Source of the DNA: Vibrio ruber DSM 16370
Lineage (GTDB): Bacteria > Pseudomonadota > Gammaproteobacteria > Enterobacterales > Vibrionaceae
Reading direction: 5' to 3'
Assembly: GCF_900163965.1 (NCBI RefSeq)
Contig: NZ_FULE01000025.1
Span: forward strand, 1 to 64,000
Length of the DNA: 64,000 bases
This document shows positions 53,840 through 63,500 of this stretch, one piece after another. Both the position numbers and the translations under genes were made by a program. Each line of letters opens with the position of its first letter. Within the stretch, counting starts at the first letter, position 1. The notes under the pieces were generated by a model. The model worked only from the letters and a program-made list of their open reading frames with translations. It had not been told where the DNA came from and did not search any database.

Positions 53840-55846
53840 TTAAGCACCAATCTTGACCATATCAACAGTGATTGCGACAGCTTCATCCAAATAAGCATCC
53901 GGAGCGACATAGTCCTTCGGCACATCTTCTAACTTGGCGTAAGGCTTTTTGCCTGCTTGCTTCTGACGCAGATTGATCCGTTTTAATTTCAACGCATCCT
54001 CAGTTTCCATTTCCTGACGTCTGACAGCTTCATTCAGAGAAAGCCAATTTTCACCCTCTTTCTCCTGTTTATACTTGGCAATATCTTGCTCGATAAACTG
54101 AAACTCCATGTCTTTAGCAATGCGTTTTTCATGGCGTTTTTGTAGCGTCTGAATCAGCTTCTGATAGTGATGAACTTGGCTGTAATCAGCACGGCCAATA
54201 CTATCCCAAGGCAACGCATTGTCTTCAACACTTTCGCCAGTCTCACTCGGATCGACGGCTGTCGGGAATGCAATATCAGGGGCAACGCCTTTATCCTGAG
54301 TGCTCCCGCCATTGATGCGATAAAACTTCTGAATAGTATATTGAATGTATCCCAGTGGTTCACTGAACAAATCATAAATACTATTCAATGAGTAATGTTG
54401 CTGAACGGTTCCCTTGCCATAAGAGTTTTCACCGAGAATCACCGCGCGATCATAATCTTGCATGGCTGCCGCAAAAATTTCAGAAGCCGAAGCACTATAA
54501 CGATTAATCAATACCGTCAGAGGGCCGTCATAACTACTCTTGCCATCCGTATCACTGTTGATATTGACTTGACCACGACTGTCACGCACCTGAACAACCG
54601 GCCCTTTTTTAATAAACAAGCCAGTTAATGCCGTCGCTTCCGTCAAAGCGCCACCACCGTTATTACGCAGATCAACAATCACACCATCAATGTGCTGCTT
54701 CTTAAATTCTGTCAGCAATTTATCGGTATCCCGGGAAAGTCCGACATAAAAACTAGGGACTTCAAGCACCCCGATTTTCTTACCATCCCGCTCAATAACT
54801 TTTGATTTAACTGCGCGGTCTTCCAGACGAATCTTATCTCGTGTAATTGTGACAATGTGACTTTTGGCGTTCTTCCCTTCAGGCAGAACTTGCAGCTTGA
54901 CCTCGGTACCTTTTGGCCCTTTGATCAATTGAACCACATCATCCAGACGCCAGCCGATCACATCAACGATTGCCTTACCTTCCTGACCGACACCGATGAT
55001 ACGGTCACCTTCAGCAAGTTTGTGACTTTTATCCGCGGGGCCGCCAGCAACCAATGAACGAATCACAGTGTAATCATCTGTCATTTGCAAGACAGCACCA
55101 ATCCCTTCGAGGGACAGATTCATTTCTGATTTAAACTGCTCGGCACTGCGGGGAGAAAGATAGCTGGTATGCGGATCGATCTGACGCGCAAAAGCATTCA
55201 TATATAGTTGAAATACATCTTCACTATGAGTCTGGGTTAAGCGCTTGATCGCATTATTATAGCGTTTCGTCAGCGTCTCTTTGATTTCCGGCCATTTCTT
55301 TCCGGTCAGTTTCAAATTCAACGCATCATATTTCACTCGCTTACGCCATAAATCATCCAATTCCTGCTGATTCTTTGGCCATGCCTCTTTAGAACGATCT
55401 AATTCAATCGATTCTTTGGTATCAAACTTTATTTCATGATCCAATAATGAAAGCGCATATTTAAATCGTTCATAACGCTTTTTAACTGAGATGTTATATA
55501 CGTCAAAAGCGATTTGATCGTTGCCTGAATTGAGTTGGTCATCCAATTCAACCGACCACTGTTTAAACCCATCGATATCTTTCTGAGTAAAAATATTACG
55601 GTTGTAATCGAGTAATCCAAGATAACGCTGAAATATTTTTTTGGAAAAAGCATCATCCAGATAAATATGCTTATAGTGAGACTGAACAAACTTATTCTTG
55701 ACCCGTTCCGTGGCGAGCGAATGTTGACTTTCGGGAGTAAGAACAGGCAAATCCGATTCACGGATTGAAGGTGCAGAGGCTTGAACAGAAGAGACTGCCA
55801 GCCAAAGGCCAGCAGCAATTAATGTCAGTTTTGAACGGCATTTCAT
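53840..55846 (-). CDS. prc: Tail-specific periplasmic protease Prc
   Basis: The 668-aa C-terminal processing peptidase (S41) has a signal peptide (about 1-23, cleavage after VQA). An N-terminal helical domain and a PDZ domain (about 240-325, with LEGIGAVLQ and GPADKSHKLAEGD) follow. The protease core has the Ser in RYSASASEIF and the Lys in NSYGKGTVQQ. A helical C-terminal domain with DUF3340 character closes it. It trims or degrades periplasmic substrates, including cell-wall hydrolases and FtsI in E. coli. It follows proQ by 17 bp, as in E. coli (proQ-prc). Confidence 0.96.
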   Translation of the reverse strand: MKCRSKLTLIAAGLWLAVSSVQASAPSIRESDLPVLTPESQHSLATERVKNKFVQSHYKHIYLDDAFSKKIFQRYLGLLDYNRNIFTQKDIDGFKQWSVELDDQLNSGNDQIAFDVYNISVKKRYERFKYALSLLDHEIKFDTKESIELDRSKEAWPKNQQELDDLWRKRVKYDALNLKLTGKKWPEIKETLTKRYNNAIKRLTQTHSEDVFQLYMNAFARQIDPHTSYLSPRSAEQFKSEMNLSLEGIGAVLQMTDDYTVIRSLVAGGPADKSHKLAEGDRIIGVGQEGKAIVDVIGWRLDDVVQLIKGPKGTEVKLQVLPEGKNAKSHIVTITRDKIRLEDRAVKSKVIERDGKKIGVLEVPSFYVGLSRDTDKLLTEFKKQHIDGVIVDLRNNGGGALTEATALTGLFIKKGPVVQVRDSRGQVNINSDTDGKSSYDGPLTVLINRYSASASEIFAAAMQDYDRAVILGENSYGKGTVQQHYSLNSIYDLFSEPLGYIQYTIQKFYRINGGSTQDKGVAPDIAFPTAVDPSETGESVEDNALPWDSIGRADYSQVHHYQKLIQTLQKRHEKRIAKDMEFQFIEQDIAKYKQEKEGENWLSLNEAVRRQEMETEDALKLKRINLRQKQAGKKPYAKLEDVPKDYVAPDAYLDEAVAITVDMVKIGA

Positions 55847-55863
55847 GCGTAGGAGGTTCTCCT

Positions 55864-56475
55864 TTATGCGCTTAAGTACTCCGCTTTAACGACCATTTGC
55901 AGGCCATTTCCAAGCTGTACGCGCACATCTTCCTTATTGATCTCAACAATGGTCGCAGCCATGTTACCTTTACCCATGTTGACTTTGACCTGACGACCTA
56001 CACTTAGTTCATCAGCATTCAACGCCCGGGGTTGTACAGTTTTTTCCTGAGCACGTTTTGCAGTTTTTGCCTTAGGATTTGGCTTTCTGGTCTTAGGCTG
56101 TGCATTGTTCTTTTCTTGTTTCTGTTTTTCTTTGCGTCGAGCCTGAACTTTTGCCTTACTCTCGGCCAGCGTATTCTGGGCATGTTCGACATGTTCTTGC
56201 TCTAATGTACCACATGGATTCCCATCTAAGTCAACTCGTTCAGCACCGGGTTTTACGCCATGCAGATAACGCCATGATGAGGTGTACTGTCTTAACGCTG
56301 CACGAAGTTGAGTTTTACTCACCTTCGGATCACCTTCCAAACGTTCAACAAGATCTTGAAAAATGCCAATTTTCAGTGGCTGAGCTTCACCTTCAAGAGT
56401 GAAGCATTTTGGGAAACATTCAGCAATATATGCAATAACTTCTTTGCTGTTTTTTAACTTTTCAGTGTTTTCCAT
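55864..56475 (-). CDS. proQ: RNA chaperone ProQ
   Basis: The 203-aa RNA-binding protein has an N-terminal FinO/ProQ domain (about 5-115, with [22 protein letters not shown] and [17 protein letters not shown]). A lysine-rich linker (about 115-150) follows, and then a Tudor-like C-terminal domain ([21 protein letters not shown]). It binds structured small RNAs and mRNA 3' ends. It is the upstream gene of proQ-prc. Length is a little below that of E. coli ProQ (232 aa) because the linker is shorter. Confidence 0.95.
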   Translation of the reverse strand: MENTEKLKNSKEVIAYIAECFPKCFTLEGEAQPLKIGIFQDLVERLEGDPKVSKTQLRAALRQYTSSWRYLHGVKPGAERVDLDGNPCGTLEQEHVEHAQNTLAESKAKVQARRKEKQKQEKNNAQPKTRKPNPKAKTAKRAQEKTVQPRALNADELSVGRQVKVNMGKGNMAATIVEINKEDVRVQLGNGLQMVVKAEYLSA

Positions 56476-56565
56476 GTGGGTTCCTGGTTATTACGGTTTC
56501 ATTCCGTAAGACATGAAGATATCAATGTTCGGGTATTATAGTGTTCTGAATCGGAAAAACCACCG

Positions 56566-57051
56566 TCAGACTACAAATAATGTCTCGTTAGTCTGTGAAT
56601 TAAACAGCTTTTCTACCTGATTCACCATTTCTGTCAAACCTTGTTCGTCAACTTCAGAGAATCGTCCTGTAATCGGACTGTCAATATCCAGTACACCTCT
56701 CAATTGACCGTTAATCGAAAAAGGAATCACCAGCTCAGAACGGCTATCGGCATCACAGGCGATATGGCCATCAAACGAATGGACATCAGCAATCCGTTGT
56801 ACACTGTTGGTCTCAATTGCTGTTCCGCAGACACCTCGTCCGACAGGAATTCGAATACAAGCAGGTTTTCCCTGAAATGGCCCCAATACGAGCTCATCAC
56901 CTTCTAACAGGTAAAAACCAACCCAATTGATGTCGGTCATTTCCATATTCAGCAGCGCGGATAAATTCGCTAAGTTAGCCACGAGATTGGTTTCAGAACC
57001 AATGAATGCCACGGCCTGCTTGGTTAAAAGTCGATACTGTTCAAGTTCCAT
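56566..57051 (-). CDS. msrC: Free methionine-(R)-sulfoxide reductase MsrC (GAF type)
   Basis: The 161-aa GAF-fold enzyme reduces free Met-R-sulfoxide. It has the catalytic Cys set: PACIRIPVGRGVCGTA and HIACDADSRSE. The ATG at 57051 has GGAAAG about 5 nt upstream; an ATG at 57069 lacks a site. Ends with GRFSEVDEQGL, typical of YebR. It lies 90 bp upstream of proQ on the same strand, as yebR-proQ-prc in E. coli. Confidence 0.94.
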   Translation of the reverse strand: MELEQYRLLTKQAVAFIGSETNLVANLANLSALLNMEMTDINWVGFYLLEGDELVLGPFQGKPACIRIPVGRGVCGTAIETNSVQRIADVHSFDGHIACDADSRSELVIPFSINGQLRGVLDIDSPITGRFSEVDEQGLTEMVNQVEKLFNSQTNETLFVV

Positions 57052-57331
57052 AAATCTTTCCGTTATCATGCAATCTGTTCAATCATTATTGTAAAAATCG
57101 CTTTAAAACAAGTCGGTATATCGCTCAATGATTGATAATACAAGCGAAAACTAACATTCATGTTGTATTGATGCAAATACATCCATAGCTAAGGCAATGT
57201 TTACAGCATCAATCGGCCATGATCTCACCTTCAAATACGTTGGAAAGCCCGTCTGATTGTGTATCTTGATATGACTTGTGTATATAATGCAGCGCTTCCC
57301 CGCAATTGAACGTTAAATTGAGAGAGTTATT

Positions 57332-58759
57332 TTGCACACGAATACTTATTTGCCGGATGAATTTCTGCGGACGATCGAACAGATACTGCCATCACAACTG
57401 ACGATGGATGATTTTATTGCCGCCTGTCAGCGCCCGCTGCGCAAGAGTATTCGCGTCAATACCTTGAAAATATCGGTCACTGATTTTTGTCAGCGAGCCA
57501 AAGAAAATGGCTGGCGCCTGACCCCGATTCCTTGGTGTTCAGAGGGATTTTGGGTTGAACCAGAAGATTTCACCACACCGATAGGCAACACTTTCGAACA
57601 TATGACCGGCTTATTTTATATTCAGGAAGCCAGTTCCATGATGCCGGTCAGTGCACTATTTCATCAGCAGAAAACGGCTTTTGAATCGGTTTTGGATATG
57701 GCGGCAGCCCCGGGCTCCAAAACCACTCAGATTGCAGCCCTGATGAATAATCAAGGCATTGTCGTTGCCAATGAGTTTTCAGCCAGTCGAACCAAAGCAC
57801 TCTACTCCAACATTGAACGCTGTGGCGTCAGAAACAGTGCCCTGACCACATTTGACGGCCGAGTTTTCGGTGAATGGCTTCCCGAACAATTTGATGCAGT
57901 ATTAATTGATGCACCTTGCTCCGGAGAAGGCACCGTGCGCAAAGATCCGGATGCGATGAAAAACTGGAGCCCGGCATCGATTGCAGCAATTGCTCAAACA
58001 CAAAAAGCGCTGATAGAAAGTGCTTTCTACGCTTTAAAGCCGGGCGGCATACTGGTTTATTCAACCTGTACCCTGAGCCGTGAAGAAAACCAACATGTCT
58101 GTCATCATCTGAAGCAAACTTTCGGTGACGCCGTCACATTTGAGTCCTTAGCATCGCTTTTCCCACAGGCAGAATCGGCATTAACCGAAGAAGGCTTCTT
58201 GCATATTTTCCCACAAATTTATGATTGTGAAGGCTTCTTTGTCGCTCGGATTCGCAAGACCGCTGCCGTGCCGGCGCCTCAAGTCACAAAACGGCTCGGC
58301 AAGTTTCCTTTTAATAAAGCGACCCTCAATCAGCAACAGACGATTAATCAGGCATTAAAACAGTCACTGGATATCGATTTGCCGACACAGAGTCAGATCT
58401 GGCTTCGCGATAATGAAGTATGGCTTTTCCCACAAGCTTTAGAGCCGATGATTGGCCAATTTAAATTCTCCCGTATGGGCATTAAACTGGCTGAATCTCA
58501 TAAAAAAGGTTATCGCTGGCAACATCAGGTTGTGACGGCACTGACAACAGGACAAGAAACCAAGGCGATAACACTCTCCCGGGAAGAAGCCCGCCAATGG
58601 TTTATGGGCAAAGATATTCGTCCTGAACAGACAGCGACCGGTCAGGGCGAAGTTCTGATCCAATATCAGGGCGTGTTTCTCGGACTGGGGAAATGGGTCG
58701 GCAACCGGATTAAAAATGGCCTGCCAAGAGAGCTGGTGAGAGACGGTAATTTGTTTTAA
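57332..58759 (+). CDS. rsmF: 16S rRNA m5C1407 methyltransferase RsmF
   Basis: The 475-aa RNA m5C methyltransferase has an N-terminal segment with [20 protein letters not shown]. The Rossmann domain has [16 protein letters not shown] and [16 protein letters not shown] (releasing Cys) and the catalytic Cys in [14 protein letters not shown]-terminal PUA-like domains follow. The start is TTG at 57332: no ATG fits before the conserved N-terminus, and an AGAGAG site precedes it. A TATAAT hexamer at about 57283 may be its -10 element. It shares a terminator with the convergent cvfB gene. Confidence 0.94.
   Translation: MHTNTYLPDEFLRTIEQILPSQLTMDDFIAACQRPLRKSIRVNTLKISVTDFCQRAKENGWRLTPIPWCSEGFWVEPEDFTTPIGNTFEHMTGLFYIQEASSMMPVSALFHQQKTAFESVLDMAAAPGSKTTQIAALMNNQGIVVANEFSASRTKALYSNIERCGVRNSALTTFDGRVFGEWLPEQFDAVLIDAPCSGEGTVRKDPDAMKNWSPASIAAIAQTQKALIESAFYALKPGGILVYSTCTLSREENQHVCHHLKQTFGDAVTFESLASLFPQAESALTEEGFLHIFPQIYDCEGFFVARIRKTAAVPAPQVTKRLGKFPFNKATLNQQQTINQALKQSLDIDLPTQSQIWLRDNEVWLFPQALEPMIGQFKFSRMGIKLAESHKKGYRWQHQVVTALTTGQETKAITLSREEARQWFMGKDIRPEQTATGQGEVLIQYQGVFLGLGKWVGNRIKNGLPRELVRDGNLF
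58125..58137. promoter_or_regulatory. matS site inside rsmF
   Basis: GTGACGCCGTCAC is a perfect match to GTGAC-RNY-GTCAC. Confidence 0.75.
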
Positions 58760-58833
58760 TTCCCCGTGTTCTGAGCGGTTTTATCCGATAGGTCCTGTAC
58801 TGACATTTGCTTTGCTCACTCTGGTACAGACAA

Positions 58834-58869
58834 AAAGCCCGATACCAAAAACTGGTCTCGGGCTTATTT
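58834..58869. terminator. Bidirectional terminator between rsmF and cvfB
   Basis: AAGCCCGA (58835-58842) pairs with TCGGGCTT (58858-58865), with an inner stem ACCA/TGGT. A-run on the left and T-rich run on the right. Confidence 0.85.
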
Positions 58870-58897
58870 TTACAGCAAGATCGCAGCGTGCAATGAT

Positions 58898-59746
58898 TTA
58901 CTGAGGATCCTGAATCAATCGGATACCGTTTGCTTCAATATCGACTATTCCCTGTTTATAAAGCTGACCAATCGTCTTCTTATAAGTCCCTTTACTGGTT
59001 CGGAATGCTTCAAAAATGGCTTCAGGTGACGATTTATCCCCCAGAGGCAGAAAACCGCCTTTTTGACGGAGCTGAGCAACAATTTTACCACTCAACTCAT
59101 CAAGTTTGGCGACGCCAAGTTTTTGCAGAGACACATCAATTTTGCCATCATCACGAATCTGCTTCACAAACCCTTTCAGTCTCTTACCGACAAAAACTTT
59201 GCCAAAAACATCCGACTGAAACAACATTCCCCAATGCTGGCCATTGATAATCACTTTGTATCCTAAAGCGGAGCGTTCCGCGACCAGTAGATCAACTTTC
59301 TCATTGGGCGTGTAATCTGCCGGCGTTTTATCCAGCCACTTATTGAATTTTGTAGTACCGACGATACGGCCGGACGCTTTATCTGTATAGACATAAACCA
59401 AAACAGACTGTTCGGCCGTCAGTCGTCCGCGTTGTTCACTAAAAGGAATCAATAAATCTTTACTTTCGATTCCCCAATTGACAAAGGCACCAATGCTGTT
59501 GACGCCGACGACTTTCATCATCCCCCATTCTCCGACACAAGCAATCGGGGTTTCTGTTGTGGCCGCGAGCTGACTGTCAGCATCGAAATATAAAAAAACG
59601 TCCACGAATGCACCGACTTCAACCGGCTGACGTATCAGCTTCTTCGGCAACATCACCGTGCCATAATCTTTTGCATCGAGAAACACACCAAAATCCGTTT
59701 CCCGCAAAATCTCTAGCTGATTGATTTGTCCAATATTAATCATCAA
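58898..59746 (-). CDS. cvfB: S1-like RNA-binding protein, CvfB/YitL family
   Basis: The 282-aa protein is made of three to four S1-type OB-fold segments (around 1-60, 65-130 and 150-220) and a C-terminal winged-helix (about 220-280, FEAFRTSKGTYKKTIGQLYKQGIVDI). Typical phrases are GVFLDAKDYGTVMLPKKL and VGVNSIGAFVNWGIESKDLLIPFSEQ. The family is named for conserved virulence factor B of Staphylococcus; proteobacterial members are little studied. RNA binding is expected from the fold. It is convergent with rsmF. Confidence 0.88.
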   Translation of the reverse strand: MMINIGQINQLEILRETDFGVFLDAKDYGTVMLPKKLIRQPVEVGAFVDVFLYFDADSQLAATTETPIACVGEWGMMKVVGVNSIGAFVNWGIESKDLLIPFSEQRGRLTAEQSVLVYVYTDKASGRIVGTTKFNKWLDKTPADYTPNEKVDLLVAERSALGYKVIINGQHWGMLFQSDVFGKVFVGKRLKGFVKQIRDDGKIDVSLQKLGVAKLDELSGKIVAQLRQKGGFLPLGDKSSPEAIFEAFRTSKGTYKKTIGQLYKQGIVDIEANGIRLIQDPQ

Positions 59747-59889
59747 ATAGGTCTCATCTCAAATTTGCAGAGATTATACGCGATCTCTGATATCCTTTCT
59801 CTACCATTTACAATTATATACTCAGTCAACGTCAGGATTTTATGTCCCTATGGTGATTCAGGTATAGGTGTGTTTACCGGAGGACAGGT

Positions 59890-61254
59890 TTGATCAAGGT
59901 TAGCAAGCATGATGCAATTACGCTGAAAATATCCCATACAATGTCAAAGAGTAAACTTTCCAGTCTGGAAATGTATCTGTTCGTTCCGGGAGAGATCGGG
60001 CTCAATCAAGACCTGATTGCCGAAACCGAACTGTATCATAATTGCCTGACCCAAAAACGCGCCTATTACAGCGATAAACATCTCTTGCCGTTGATTCACA
60101 GCCGCCTTGCCCAGCGAGGCAGATTGTCATCGACTCAGTATCGTATTAGTTTGAGTCTGTTTGCCTACCAATATGTAATGGCACTCGACAATGCGGTCAG
60201 CAATCTGCTCCATGATAGTGACAACGTCACTGAAACTGAGATTGATAATGTTGTTGAACTGACGTTAGATATTCTGCGCCGGCTCAGGCGAACCATTCCC
60301 TATGAAGAGACGCTCAAACGGTACTACACCAATATCGATAACTATCTCTCCTGGTATACCGAACAAAAATTCCTTTCTCTGGTCGCGCATTTAACCCGGG
60401 ACAGTGAGTACAAAACCATTAAAGACCGGTTGATCATTCTGGCAGAAAAAGAGCAGGCTCACCGGGCACTGCATCACTATAACTCTGAACAAGCAGCCCA
60501 GGATATCACCCGGATTAGTAATAAGATGCGTCTGTTACGTCGTTTGATCGAGCACCCGGTCATTCTCAAGGAAACCCCCATTGCCTTAGGCAATAATATC
60601 CGCCGGGCAGTGAAAGGGCTCGCCACTGGTTTCGTAATGCTTTTTGTGACTATTATCGTTATTTTTGCCCGTGATTACTGGGGAGAGATTACCGCTTCAT
60701 TTATTGTTGCCATGTCTTTCATTTATGCACTGAGAGAAATATTTAAAGATGATCTGAAAGATATGCTGTGGCGCTGGCTCCGCAAAGGCAAACCGAAATG
60801 GAAAAGACGTTACTACGATCCCAGTACGGGGAACCAGATTGGACAAAAATATGAGTGGTTGAATTACCAGTCGATTAGCAATCTTCCGGATCGTATTCAA
60901 CGTATTCGGAAGAAACGGATTGTTCAACGGGAAGAACAAGTGATCAGCTACCGCTCTGAAACAGAAATGTCAACATCACGCTTTATGAGCGGTTACGAAG
61001 AAACCCGTGAAACGATCTACTTTGACTTTCGTGAAATTACGCGACTTTTCGATAAAGATACTTATCGTGTTTATCGCCTGAACAACGGTCAAGTCAGCCG
61101 TGAAAAAATTGAAAAACGCCACCTGTTTAATCTCATTATCAAACAGGACAATCATATTGATGAGCCCATGTACTATCGCTGGAAAGTGGTACTCAACCGT
61201 AGCAAGATAGTCGCGATTGAGCCGATAGAGCTTACATCTAACGAACTGGAATAA
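59890..61254 (+). CDS. Membrane protein of unknown function with central hairpin of two spans
   Basis: The 454-aa protein has a long, charged, helical N-terminal part (1-240) and two close membrane spans (about 244-262, FVMLFVTIIVIFA, and 266-283, ITASFIVAMSFIYAL). A basic C-terminal cytoplasmic domain of about 170 residues follows, rich in strands and Arg/Lys. Start is TTG at 59890, chosen because a strong GGAGGA lies 5-6 nt upstream; an in-frame ATG at codon 18 has no such site. The gene ends 9 bp before aroH, suggesting cotranscription. I do not recognise a family. Confidence 0.75.
   Translation: MIKVSKHDAITLKISHTMSKSKLSSLEMYLFVPGEIGLNQDLIAETELYHNCLTQKRAYYSDKHLLPLIHSRLAQRGRLSSTQYRISLSLFAYQYVMALDNAVSNLLHDSDNVTETEIDNVVELTLDILRRLRRTIPYEETLKRYYTNIDNYLSWYTEQKFLSLVAHLTRDSEYKTIKDRLIILAEKEQAHRALHHYNSEQAAQDITRISNKMRLLRRLIEHPVILKETPIALGNNIRRAVKGLATGFVMLFVTIIVIFARDYWGEITASFIVAMSFIYALREIFKDDLKDMLWRWLRKGKPKWKRRYYDPSTGNQIGQKYEWLNYQSISNLPDRIQRIRKKRIVQREEQVISYRSETEMSTSRFMSGYEETRETIYFDFREITRLFDKDTYRVYRLNNGQVSREKIEKRHLFNLIIKQDNHIDEPMYYRWKVVLNRSKIVAIEPIELTSNELE
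60218..60230. promoter_or_regulatory. matS site inside the 454-aa membrane protein gene
   Basis: GTGACAACGTCAC is a perfect match to GTGAC-RNY-GTCAC. Confidence 0.75.
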
Positions 61255-61263
61255 AATCAGACC

Positions 61264-62322
61264 ATGAAAACCGATGAATTAAGAACAGAACCTTTAGGGC
61301 ATATGCCAACGCCCGAACAATTGCGCACACAGTCTCCGGTCAGTGCTTCCGTTGGCCAGCACATCGCACAAAGTCGTAAAGAAATCGAAGCTATTTTACA
61401 GGGCCGGGATCACCGGCTCTTAGTCATCACCGGGCCATGTTCGATTCATGATCCAGAGGCTGCATTGGATTACGCACAACGTTTGAATACCCTGCGCCAA
61501 CGCTATGCCGATAATTTATTGATTGTCATGCGGACTTATTTTGAAAAACCGAGAACGGTCGTCGGTTGGAAAGGATTAATCACTGACCCGTATCTGGATG
61601 GCCGCTATGCACTCGAAGAAGGTTTAAGTAAAGCCCGGAAGGTTTTACTGGCGATTAACCAACTCGGCTTGCCAACCGCCACTGAATTTCTGGATATGAT
61701 TACCGGTCAATATATTGCCGATCTGATCTCTTGGGGAGCCATCGGCGCCAGAACGACAGAGTCTCAGATTCACCGGGAAATGGCTTCTGCGCTCTCCTGC
61801 CCCGTCGGTTTTAAAAATGCCACCAACGGTAATATCAAAGTTGCAGTTGATGCGATTAGAGCTGCGAAGGCATCCCACTATTTTTATTCACCTGACAGGC
61901 AAGGCCGCATGACCGTTTATCGAACCAGTGGCAATCCCGACGGCCATATCATTCTTCGTGGTGGAGAAAACGGCCCGAACTTTGACAGTCACTCTGTTCA
62001 ACAAGCTTGTGCTCAATTAGAATCACACCACCTGTCTCCCCGGGTTGTCATTGACTTCAGCCATGCAAACTGCCAGAAACAGCATAAACGTCAGTTAAAG
62101 GTTGCTGAAGATGTTTGTCAGCAGATTCGTCGGGGCAGTGAGCAAATTGCCGGGGTTATGGCCGAAAGTTTCATTGAAGAAGGTCAGCAACCGATAGCCT
62201 CGCTTGAGCAGCTGACATACGGTATGTCGATTACTGACCCATGCCTGAGCTGGTCAGATACGGCGCTGATGCTCAGCCAATTAAACGCCGCCGTACAAGA
62301 CAGAAATAACGATAAACGATAA
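61264..62322 (+). CDS. aroH: 3-deoxy-7-phosphoheptulonate synthase, AroH-like
   Basis: The 352-aa class I DAHP synthase makes the first shikimate-pathway compound from PEP and erythrose 4-phosphate. Motifs are [40 protein letters not shown] and the metal His/Cys set ([11 protein letters not shown]). The residues [21 protein letters not shown] and the opening KTDELRT resemble E. coli AroH (Trp-regulated) more than AroF or AroG, so tryptophan sensitivity is likely. It lies between the membrane protein gene and yajQ with very short gaps (9 and 16 bp), suggesting one transcript. Confidence 0.93.
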   Translation: MKTDELRTEPLGHMPTPEQLRTQSPVSASVGQHIAQSRKEIEAILQGRDHRLLVITGPCSIHDPEAALDYAQRLNTLRQRYADNLLIVMRTYFEKPRTVVGWKGLITDPYLDGRYALEEGLSKARKVLLAINQLGLPTATEFLDMITGQYIADLISWGAIGARTTESQIHREMASALSCPVGFKNATNGNIKVAVDAIRAAKASHYFYSPDRQGRMTVYRTSGNPDGHIILRGGENGPNFDSHSVQQACAQLESHHLSPRVVIDFSHANCQKQHKRQLKVAEDVCQQIRRGSEQIAGVMAESFIEEGQQPIASLEQLTYGMSITDPCLSWSDTALMLSQLNAAVQDRNNDKR

Positions 62323-62338
62323 TACAAGGAGCTGGCCC

Positions 62339-62821
62339 ATGCCTTCTTTTGATATTGTGTCAGAAATAGACACAGTTGAATTAAAAAACGCTGTTGATAA
62401 TTCAAACCGTGAACTATCGACACGCTTCGATTTCAGAAATGTCGAAGCAAGCTTTGAACTCAAAGATGACATCGTCAAGCTATCGGCAGAAGGTGACTTT
62501 CAGTTAAAACAGATGCGCGATATTTTGCGGGGTAATCTGGCGAAGCGCGAAGTTGACGGTAACGCGATGGAAACACAGCAAGCCACTCAATCAGGCAAAC
62601 GCTGGTATCAGGATGTTTTATTTAAACAGGGAATCGAGACGCAGTTGGCCAAAAAAATAGTTAAAAGCATCAAAGATCAGAAACTCAAAGTTCAGGTGGC
62701 GATTCAAGGGGATAAAATTCGTGTCACGGGTAAAAAACGAGATGACTTACAGAGTGTGATTACTTTTATCCGTTCAGAAGATTTTGGTCAGCCATTCCAA
62801 TTCGACAACTTCAGAGACTGA
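62339..62821 (+). CDS. yajQ: YajQ family nucleotide-binding protein
   Basis: The 160-aa cytoplasmic protein (DUF520) begins [21 protein letters not shown] and holds STRFDFRN and [24 protein letters not shown]. Members have two ferredoxin-like folds and bind c-di-GMP or nucleotides in some bacteria. A terminator follows. AAGGAG lies 8 nt before the start. Family match is strong; the ligand in this organism is not known. Confidence 0.95.
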   Translation: MPSFDIVSEIDTVELKNAVDNSNRELSTRFDFRNVEASFELKDDIVKLSAEGDFQLKQMRDILRGNLAKREVDGNAMETQQATQSGKRWYQDVLFKQGIETQLAKKIVKSIKDQKLKVQVAIQGDKIRVTGKKRDDLQSVITFIRSEDFGQPFQFDNFRD

Positions 62822-62881
62822 TCCCTGCAATGACTATCGTTGTGAATGACGGTCATTATAAATGAAGTGATTTGAACGTTC

Positions 62882-62909
62882 AGGGGCTCGTAATCACGAG
62901 CCCCTTTTA
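62882..62909 (+). terminator. Terminator after yajQ
   Basis: AGGGGCTCG pairs perfectly with CGAGCCCCT around TAATCA, followed by four T residues. Confidence 0.9.
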
Positions 62910-63050
62910 TTCCTGCGAACATTATTTGTAAACAGTACTTGCAAACCGTATTGACAAACAGTGGTTGCCAGTCAGTATAAGCAGTCAGACAGCGTGTCCC
63001 TCAACAACGCAATCTTTGCAACACAATCTTTGCAACACAAAACACCTGAA

Positions 63051-63407
63051 TCAAAACTTGCGAGGCGCAAACCCCGTCATCACTTCAAGATGCATCGCCT
63101 GACCTAATTTGGTCGTCGGATGGGCGATCACAAGCCCCTTCACTGATTTTTTCAGTTTACCGATATCGGCTTGCTCTTCACGGGTTATTTCCCGGAAAAA
63201 GGGTAAATCAGCTAATCTTTTACGCTCTTTATTTAAATCGTATTCCTGCTTACTTTTCAATGAGTTGATCTGTTTGTCCAACGCATCAATTTCATCCGTG
63301 AACTGGGTGATCATCTCATTATCCCCCCGAGATTTGGCTGCTTCCAGCTTATGTTTACACTTGTCCAATCGATTGTTCAATTGCTGGCTCTGCTCTTTTA
63401 AACTCAT
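63051..63407 (-). CDS. yibL: YibL family ribosome-associated protein
   Basis: The 118-aa protein (DUF2810) has an N-terminal coiled coil (about 5-65). The conserved C-terminal part is LPFFREITREEQADIGKLKKSVKGLVIAHPTTKLG, very like E. coli YibL, including the closing MTGF. YibL co-sediments with ribosomes; its role is unclear. It is convergent with yajQ and lies 90 bp from the siroheme-synthase-like gene on the same strand. Confidence 0.92.
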   Translation of the reverse strand: MSLKEQSQQLNNRLDKCKHKLEAAKSRGDNEMITQFTDEIDALDKQINSLKSKQEYDLNKERKRLADLPFFREITREEQADIGKLKKSVKGLVIAHPTTKLGQAMHLEVMTGFAPRKF

Positions 63408-63500
63408 AGGAAATAACTCTCATCTGTTAGTAGTCGCGCAGTATATCACAAGCACGTTTGATTTTTATTGTTCAGCTAAATCGTGAGGATAATCATCTTT

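Noticed and set aside
54849..54861. matS-like GTGACAATGTGAC inside prc
   Set aside because: One mismatch in the second half-site; kept out of the list of matS sites.
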